This document shows, in pieces, positions 6,752-10,970 of a DNA stretch of 10,970 nucleotides. The stretch's first letter is position 1. Every line of letters starts with the position of its first letter. The DNA is from an uncultured beta proteobacterium (lineage in GTDB: Bacteria > Pseudomonadota > Gammaproteobacteria > Burkholderiales > Burkholderiaceae), in assembly GCA_903843315.1 (NCBI GenBank), contig CAIMPQ010000174.1:1-10970 (forward strand), written 5' to 3'. The notes under the pieces were generated by a model. The model was given only the letters and a program-made list of their open reading frames with translations, made no database searches and was not told the DNA's origin. Position numbers and translations under genes: made by a program.

Positions 6752-7351
6752 ATGAAAAAAATCATTCTTCCTATCGCTGCTGCTATTTTGGCAATGCCTT
6801 TGTTAGCTGCTGCTCAAAGCGCCCCTAAGGCTGCAGAAATCGTTGCTAAAGGTCCAGGCGAAGTTGCAGTTGCTGATGCTGTTCAAATTCAAGGCAAAGT
6901 AAAGTCGATTGATAAGCAGACTCGTAGCGTGGTAGTAGTTGGACAACAAGGTAAAGAAGTGGCACTTACACTCGGGCCGCAAGCAAGAAATTTTGACCAA
7001 ATTAAAGTGGGTGATTTAGTTACTCTTACTTATGTACAGGCAATAGCCTTAGATCTTCATAAGTCAGTGAATGGTGGCAAGTTAGGTCAGCCAATCGTCT
7101 CCGAAGAGTCAGTACGCGCTGCACCTGGTAGCAAACCAGCAGGTGCAATTGAGAGAAAAGTCAGCCTCACAGCAAATGTAATGAGTGTTGATCAAAAGAA
7201 TCAAATGGTCACATTAAAAGGGCCAAACCGCACTGTAGAACTGAAAGTAAAAGATCCAGCATTACTCCAGAAGATCAAAGTGGGCGATCAAGTTGACGCT
7301 ACCTTTACTGAAGCAATCGCTATTGAAGTAACTGCAGCTCCAGCAAAATAA
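6752..7351 (+). CDS. exported protein with two copies of a beta-rich repeat, function unknown
   Basis: I do not recognise a characterised homologue. The 199-residue product begins MKKIILPIAAAILAMPLLAA, a clear Sec signal peptide with probable cleavage after AAA (residues 19-21), so the mature protein should be periplasmic or secreted. Two similar units follow: residues about 48-102 and 141-193. Each starts with a V-x-S-(I/V)-D strand, contains a central run of alternating hydrophobic residues, and ends with IKVGD then (Y/F)-x2-AIA. The IKVGD block (84-88 and 175-179) and the AIA block (97-99 and 188-190) show an internal duplication. The layout recalls small OB-like or DUF5666-like domains in proteobacterial exported proteins, but that is only an impression. 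No cysteine, catalytic motif or lipobox is present. The gene stands alone, with a 118-bp gap before it and a hairpin-rich 147-bp spacer after it. Start chosen at 6752 from the Shine-Dalgarno and signal peptide. Confidence 0.8.
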   Translation: MKKIILPIAAAILAMPLLAAAQSAPKAAEIVAKGPGEVAVADAVQIQGKVKSIDKQTRSVVVVGQQGKEVALTLGPQARNFDQIKVGDLVTLTYVQAIALDLHKSVNGGKLGQPIVSEESVRAAPGSKPAGAIERKVSLTANVMSVDQKNQMVTLKGPNRTVELKVKDPALLQKIKVGDQVDATFTEAIAIEVTAAPAK

Positions 7352-7362
7352 AGTGGGCAAAC

Positions 7363-7400
7363 GATACAACTGCGGTCGAAATTGATACTGCAGTTGTATC
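7363..7400 (+). repeat. perfect 11-bp inverted repeat, hairpin 1 of spacer cluster
   Basis: GATACAACTGC at 7363-7373 is matched exactly by GCAGTTGTATC at 7390-7400. As RNA the stem can extend inward through a G-U, a G-C and a U-A pair (7374-7376 with 7387-7389) to 14 pairs around a 10-nt loop. It begins 11 bp after the stop of the exported repeat protein. The sequence after it, TATTCTTGG, is only moderately T-rich, so it is not a textbook intrinsic terminator, though a weak terminator or a transcript-end stabilising hairpin is possible. Confidence 0.85.
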
Positions 7401-7402
7401 TA

Positions 7403-7421
7403 TTCTTGGCTTAGCCAAGAA
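7403..7421 (+). repeat. perfect 8-bp inverted repeat, hairpin 2 of spacer cluster
   Basis: TTCTTGGC at 7403-7410 is matched exactly by GCCAAGAA at 7414-7421 around a TTA loop, two bases after hairpin 1. It is followed by AAATAC and not by a T-run, so a Rho-independent terminator on the plus strand is unlikely. Confidence 0.8.
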
Positions 7422-7431
7422 AATACAATCT

Positions 7432-7450
7432 ATCCCATCCCTACTGGGAT
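7432..7450 (+). repeat. 6-bp inverted repeat, hairpin 3 of spacer cluster
   Basis: ATCCCA at 7432-7437 is matched by TGGGAT at 7445-7450 around a 7-nt loop. On its own this would be unremarkable; it is listed because it continues the series of non-overlapping stems between the two genes. Confidence 0.6.
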
Positions 7451-7455
7451 TGCGC

Positions 7456-7473
7456 AATACAATCAACTGTATT
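7456..7473 (+). repeat. 6-bp AT-rich inverted repeat, hairpin 4 of spacer cluster
   Basis: AATACA at 7456-7461 is matched by TGTATT at 7468-7473 around a 6-nt loop. The left arm is part of a 9-bp direct repeat, AATACAATC, found at 7422-7430 and 7456-7464. The stem is weak as RNA and could instead be a protein-binding palindrome ahead of the cyclophilin gene. Confidence 0.5.
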
Positions 7474-7487
7474 CATTTATTTCATTC

Positions 7488-7493
7488 AAGGAG
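7488..7493 (+). promoter_or_regulatory. strong Shine-Dalgarno AAGGAG for ppiA
   Basis: AAGGAG is separated by five T residues from the ATG at 7499, and a signal peptide follows at once. It is the same six bases used by the exported repeat protein upstream, the two strongest ribosome binding sites noticed in the window. Confidence 0.85.
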
Positions 7494-7498
7494 TTTTT

Positions 7499-8074
7499 AT
7501 GCGCAAGCTACTAGCCAGCCTCGTTCTGATTGCCTCTTGCTTTGCTAGTCAAGCAGCAATAGCGGGCCCCAAGGTGGAGTTTAAAACGACGATGGGTAAT
7601 TTTGTGGTCGAACTTGATGCAGAAAAAGCTCCAAAAACCACTGCAAACTTTCTGAACTATGTGAAAAGTGGTTTTTATAACGGCACTATCTTCCATCGCG
7701 TCATTGATGGCTTCATGATTCAAGGGGGTGGTTTTACTCCTGATTTATCGCAAAAGCCAACAGATGGTCCAGTTGTTTCTGAAGCTACTAATGGTTTGAA
7801 AAACAATACTTACACAATTGCTATGGCTCGTACCTCTGATCCTGATTCAGCTACCTCGCAATTTTTTATTAACGTCAAAGATAACCAAGCCTTGGACTAT
7901 CCCAATGCGATGGGTAATGGCTATACCGTTTTTGGGAAAGTGATTTCTGGGACACAAACGATTGATGCGATCCGCAAAGTGCCTACGATGGTTGCATCCG
8001 TGCCACGGATGGGCAGAATGGGTGACGTACCCAGCAAGACAGTGACAATCGAATCTGCCACCCTCTTAAAGTAA
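7499..8074 (+). CDS. ppiA: exported cyclophilin-type peptidyl-prolyl cis-trans isomerase
   Basis: A 191-residue cyclophilin with a Sec signal peptide (MRKLLASLVLIASCFASQAA, probable cleavage after AIA at 20-22), so it should catalyse proline cis-trans isomerisation during folding of periplasmic proteins, as E. coli PpiA does. The catalytic core is intact: FHRVI (65-69) with the essential arginine R67, FMIQGGGF (72-79) with Q75, MARTSDPDSATSQFFINV (109-126) with the F122 region, and YTVFGKV (142-148). The position of the cyclosporin-contacting tryptophan of human CypA, phenylalanine in E. coli PpiA, is alanine here (A131 in DNQALDY), so cyclosporin sensitivity would be low by inference. A strong AAGGAG precedes the start. 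The pabB-pabC gene follows after 34 bp. In many Burkholderiales I recall this gene next to a cytoplasmic ppiB; none is seen here. Confidence 0.93.
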   Translation: MRKLLASLVLIASCFASQAAIAGPKVEFKTTMGNFVVELDAEKAPKTTANFLNYVKSGFYNGTIFHRVIDGFMIQGGGFTPDLSQKPTDGPVVSEATNGLKNNTYTIAMARTSDPDSATSQFFINVKDNQALDYPNAMGNGYTVFGKVISGTQTIDAIRKVPTMVASVPRMGRMGDVPSKTVTIESATLLK

Positions 8075-8108
8075 TCTGACAATCCCCCATCTAATTAGGT
8101 TAGCCGCG

Positions 8109-9932
8109 ATGATTTTGCTCGACGACGCGCAAAGTACGACGGCTAAACCTTCAAGTCGCCTTTATGAAAACCCCCTTCACTACTGGCGAGTCTCTCCCAG
8201 TGGAGATAATGCCCTTGATCTTCTCTCCACCCAAAGCTGTTTAGAAGAAATCTCCAATGCACTTGGTCGAGGTGAATGGGTAGTTGCAGCCTTCGCTTAT
8301 GAACTTGGTAGAGCCATTCATAAACTGCCTCACCAGCTGGATAACTCTCTGACTCACCCACTGGTAGAGGCATGGTCATTCAAAAACTTTAGTAAGCTTT
8401 CTAAACCAGAGGTGGATGCGATGATTTCTGCTCGCCTAGAGGGGCTTGCAGAAAATCACAGGCTGGCTGGTGTACTCGATATTGTTGAGTCCATAGATGA
8501 AGCGCAATTTTCTACCGATATTGCAGCGATTCAGGAATACATTCGCAGTGGGGATAGCTATCAAATCAATCACACCTATCGCCTCAAGGGAAAAACATAC
8601 GGCTCTCCTCTAGCTTTATATAGCCGTTTACGTGATCGTCAACCAGGTAGGTTTGGCGCCTATATTGAAGATGGGAATACTTATTTACTCTCCCAATCTC
8701 CAGAGCTCTTTATTGCTCGCGAGGGTGACACCTTAAAGGCAATGCCAATGAAAGGTACTGCTAGCGCCCTATTGGAAGCTGCTACTGACCTATCAAAGGA
8801 TCCAAAAAATCAAGCAGAGAATGTCATGATTGTTGATCTCTTGCGCAATGATTTGAGTCGGGTCTCTTTGCCCGGCACCGTGATAGTTCCTCATTTATTT
8901 GAAGTTGCAAGACATGGTGATGTTTTGCAAATGACTTCAACCGTGCAAGGTCAGGCTAAGCCTAACACCTCCTTATTCGATATTCTCAATGCCGTATTTC
9001 CCTGCGGCTCAATTACCGGCGCCCCTAAGAAACGCAGTATGGAAATTATTCAGGAGCTCGAAACTGAAGAACGGGGTTATTACTGTGGCGCCCTAGGGTG
9101 GCTCGATCCCAATGGGGATTTTGCTTTCAGTGTTCCGATTCGTACCGTGGAAATCCAAGAGAATGTTCAGTCGCATGCCTCCAGCTTTACCTTGGGAGTG
9201 GGTGCGGGTATCACGATTGATTCCGATTTTCAACAAGAGTGGCGTGAATGTCATATCAAATCAGCCTTTTTAATGAATTTACCTAGCACTACAGGTATTT
9301 TTGAGACGATTGCCATTCAGCATGCGAAACCCCAACGACTTGCTGCACATCTAGAACGTATGCAAGCATCTGCCCTTGCCTTAGGAATTGCTTTTGATCC
9401 ATCGACAGCCAAAGCGATGATTGGCAATGCCTGTACCTCACTCGATGCGAATTTACTGTTTAGATTAAGACTGGATCTCGCTCCAAACGGAACGTTTTCT
9501 GTAAACACTGGGGTACTTGAACCGCTAACCGAGCCTGTCAAACTCTTTTGGGCAAAAGAAATTCTTTCAGAAGATGTCGGTATGTTTTCTGGGGATGCTT
9601 TATTGCGGCACAAGATTAGTCATCGGAGCCTTTATGATCGTGCGTGGCAGGCAGCGGTGAAGCTAGGTGGCTTTGACGCCCTATTTACCAATGAGCAAGG
9701 CTTTGTTACCGAAGGTGGTAGAACCAGCATTTTTGTTAAACCTGAAGGCAGCTTAGAGTGGCTTACCCCACCTGTAACTGCGGGCCTACTGCCGGGAGTC
9801 ATGCGTGCAGCTCTGCTGGCTGACCCCAAGATGAATGCCCGCGAAGCCAACCTGACTATTAATGAGGTTGCCATGGCAGAAGAGATTATTCTTAGTAATG
9901 CCCTACGTGGCGCAATCAAAGCCCATTTTTAG
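8109..9932 (+). CDS. pabB: aminodeoxychorismate synthase component I fused to 4-amino-4-deoxychorismate lyase (PabB-PabC)
   Basis: A 607-residue bifunctional enzyme of 4-aminobenzoate synthesis for folate. The N-terminal part (about 1-390) is a chorismate-binding PabB: QSPELF (196-201), PMKGTA (213-218) with K215 as the expected PabB lysine, DLLRNDLSRV (243-252), FPCGSITGAPKKRSMEII (297-314) and GAGITIDSD (366-373). It converts chorismate to aminodeoxychorismate using ammonia from a PabA glutaminase, which is not in this window. The C-terminal part (about 396-607) is a class IV PLP lyase that releases pyruvate to give 4-aminobenzoate: IFETIAI (397-403), RLAAHLERMQASALALGI (410-427), RHKISHR (500-506) with probable PLP lysine K502, FVTEGGRTSIFV (532-543) and LLPGVMR (560-566). 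About half a dozen residues link the domains, and no frameshift is seen. The start at 8109 has only a weak AGG upstream; the spacer to ppiA is 34 bp and holds a CTAATTAG palindrome at 8091-8098. Confidence 0.95.
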   Translation: MILLDDAQSTTAKPSSRLYENPLHYWRVSPSGDNALDLLSTQSCLEEISNALGRGEWVVAAFAYELGRAIHKLPHQLDNSLTHPLVEAWSFKNFSKLSKPEVDAMISARLEGLAENHRLAGVLDIVESIDEAQFSTDIAAIQEYIRSGDSYQINHTYRLKGKTYGSPLALYSRLRDRQPGRFGAYIEDGNTYLLSQSPELFIAREGDTLKAMPMKGTASALLEAATDLSKDPKNQAENVMIVDLLRNDLSRVSLPGTVIVPHLFEVARHGDVLQMTSTVQGQAKPNTSLFDILNAVFPCGSITGAPKKRSMEIIQELETEERGYYCGALGWLDPNGDFAFSVPIRTVEIQENVQSHASSFTLGVGAGITIDSDFQQEWRECHIKSAFLMNLPSTTGIFETIAIQHAKPQRLAAHLERMQASALALGIAFDPSTAKAMIGNACTSLDANLLFRLRLDLAPNGTFSVNTGVLEPLTEPVKLFWAKEILSEDVGMFSGDALLRHKISHRSLYDRAWQAAVKLGGFDALFTNEQGFVTEGGRTSIFVKPEGSLEWLTPPVTAGLLPGVMRAALLADPKMNAREANLTINEVAMAEEIILSNALRGAIKAHF

Positions 9933-9941
9933 AAAGTCAGT

Positions 9942-10502
9942 ATGAAGTATTGTCCAAACTGCGCCTCCGTATTGACAATCAAGATTCCGGCAGACGACTC
10001 CCGAGAGCGTCATGTTTGCGAAGCCTGCGGTAGCATTCATTATCAAAATCCCCGTAACGTGGTGGGCAGCATTCCGGTTTACGACAAACAAATTTTGCTG
10101 TGTCGTCGAGCGATTGAGCCTCGTCATGGCTATTGGACTCTCCCCGCTGGCTTTATGGAGTTAGGTGAAAGCACTAGTCATGGTGCTGTTAGAGAAACAC
10201 TTGAAGAAGCGGGCGCTCAAGTGGAGATTGGTCCACTCTATTCCTTGCTAAATGTTCCTCATGCTGAGCAAGTGCATCTTTTCTATTTAGCAACGATGCA
10301 CTCGCCTGATTTTTCTGCTGGTGAGGAAAGTCTTGAAGTTGCCTTATTTTATGAGCACGAAATTCCTTGGGATGAGTTAGCCTTCCCTACGGTCAAGCAA
10401 ACCTTAGAATGGTTTTTTGCAGACCGGGCTGCCGGGCTTTTAGAGTCTGGAAAAGAATTTCATGTCCGCAGCCGAGATGTCCTACCTTCCGAGAGAATTT
10501 AG
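9942..10502 (+). CDS. NUDIX hydrolase with N-terminal zinc ribbon
   Basis: A 186-residue protein with two parts. A zinc ribbon is formed by C4, C7, C26 and C29 (CPNC and CEAC). The NUDIX domain follows, with a complete NUDIX box from G70 to A92: GFMELGE, seven residues, RE at 84-85, EE at 88-89 and G91. The E85, E88 and E89 side chains are the expected divalent-metal ligands. Such enzymes hydrolyse nucleoside diphosphates linked to another group; zinc-ribbon members include NADH pyrophosphatase NudC and ADP-ribose or FAD-type hydrolases, but this protein lacks the SQPWPFPxS motif that marks NudC after the NUDIX box, so the substrate is unknown. It starts 9 bp after pabB-pabC and ends 10 bp before aat, so it is probably part of the same transcript. 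Confidence 0.92.
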   Translation: MKYCPNCASVLTIKIPADDSRERHVCEACGSIHYQNPRNVVGSIPVYDKQILLCRRAIEPRHGYWTLPAGFMELGESTSHGAVRETLEEAGAQVEIGPLYSLLNVPHAEQVHLFYLATMHSPDFSAGEESLEVALFYEHEIPWDELAFPTVKQTLEWFFADRAAGLLESGKEFHVRSRDVLPSERI

Positions 10503-10512
10503 CGAGTCATCC

Positions 10513-10970
10513 ATGAGTCAGATCTCTTGGTTAGGACCTCATGACTCCTTTCCAAACCCCCTTATTGATGCCGATCCTGATCCCAGCGTGCCTGGTCTCA
10601 TTGCTGTAAGTGAACAAATATATCCTGGCCAACTCGCTAGCGCCTATCAACTAGGTATTTTTCCTTGGTACTCAGATAATCAACCTATCTTGTGGTGGTC
10701 ACCAGACCCACGCATGGTGTTAAAGCCAGGTGAATTTAAATGCAGCGACTCACTACAAAAAAGTATTCGTCATTTTTGCCAAGATGCCCAATCCCAAATT
10801 CTGGTAGATCAAGACTTTAGCTCTATCGTTCGGGCATGTGCTACTAGTAAACGCAAAGATCAAGATGGCACCTGGATAACCCATGAAATCATGGATGCCT
10901 ACACAACCCTTCACGAACAAGGTCATGCCCATAGTATTGCCCTTACCGAGAACGGCCAAATCATTGGCGG
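10513..10970 (+). CDS. aat: leucyl/phenylalanyl-tRNA-protein transferase, N-terminal part (cut by window edge)
   Basis: The frame opens at ATG 10513 and runs off the right edge after 152 complete codons, out of roughly 230-250 in the family. Aat transfers leucine or phenylalanine from aminoacyl-tRNA to proteins with N-terminal arginine or lysine, creating degrons for ClpS-ClpAP in the N-end rule pathway. Diagnostic stretches are YQLGIFPWYS (45-54), ILWWSPDPRMVL (59-70), GTWITHEIMDAY (119-130) and LHEQGHAHSIAL (133-144), all in the usual order and spacing compared with the E. coli enzyme. The start lies 10 bp after the NUDIX gene stop, with no strong Shine-Dalgarno, which fits translation coupled to the upstream gene. 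In Burkholderiales aat is often followed by the arginyltransferase gene, which would lie outside this window. Confidence 0.95.
   Translation, partial: MSQISWLGPHDSFPNPLIDADPDPSVPGLIAVSEQIYPGQLASAYQLGIFPWYSDNQPILWWSPDPRMVLKPGEFKCSDSLQKSIRHFCQDAQSQILVDQDFSSIVRACATSKRKDQDGTWITHEIMDAYTTLHEQGHAHSIALTENGQIIG

Noticed and set aside
7403..7427. Hairpin 2 as a Rho-independent terminator
   Set aside because: The stem is perfect but is followed by AAATAC with no run of T on the plus strand, and the reverse strand does not offer a T-run either.
8091..8098. CTAATTAG palindrome between ppiA and pabB-pabC as an operator
   Set aside because: An 8-bp AT-rich palindrome is expected by chance at this scale, and no second copy or adjacent promoter was seen.
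9317..9919. Two antisense frames of 98 and 95 codons inside the PabC part of the fusion
   Set aside because: Complement of conserved class IV lyase sequence; composition rich in Ser, Ala and Arg as expected from reverse reading of coding DNA.

Overview
The window looks like an ordinary chromosomal segment of a low-to-moderate GC betaproteobacterium of the order Burkholderiales, most likely Polynucleobacter or a close relative. The reasons are the partial DUF2863-type protein (a family I know essentially from Burkholderiales), the PabB-PabC fusion, the NUDIX-aat pairing and the AT-leaning composition. The genus is an inference from recalled family patterns, not a computed match. I see no insertion sequence, prophage, CRISPR array, tRNA or rRNA gene.

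Layout. On the minus strand, 1-1261, yaaA (peroxide stress / DNA-binding YaaA family) reads into a DUF2863-like gene that runs off the left edge; the stop of one and the start of the other share a base (TAATG). A 91-bp divergent spacer (1262-1352) separates them from a plus-strand series: YbdL-like methionine aminotransferase (1353-2552), Nu-class glutathione transferase (2567-3289), 3-hydroxybutyryl-CoA dehydrogenase (3291-4145), a DUF3429 membrane protein (4192-4671), the replication-fork ATPase RarA (4679-5992) and a 2-hydroxychromene-2-carboxylate isomerase-family protein (6007-6633). The gaps are 14, 1, 46, 7 and 14 bp, so much of this series is probably co-transcribed although the functions are mixed.

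After a 118-bp AT-rich gap comes a small exported protein built from two copies of one beta-rich unit (6752-7351). A 147-bp spacer packed with four consecutive perfect inverted repeats follows. It precedes an exported cyclophilin (7499-8074), the bifunctional folate enzyme PabB-PabC (8109-9932), a zinc-ribbon NUDIX hydrolase (9942-10502) and the start of aat, leucyl/phenylalanyl-tRNA-protein transferase, cut by the right edge (10513-10970). The last three genes lie 9-10 bp apart and look like one transcription unit.

Two gene starts were moved inward from the longest open frame: hbd to 3291 and the exported repeat protein to 6752, in both cases because a Shine-Dalgarno sequence and the family or signal-peptide N-terminus sit there. 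I found no obviously new multi-gene system. The least explained element is the hairpin-rich spacer at 7363-7473; the exported two-repeat protein next to it is the least understood gene.
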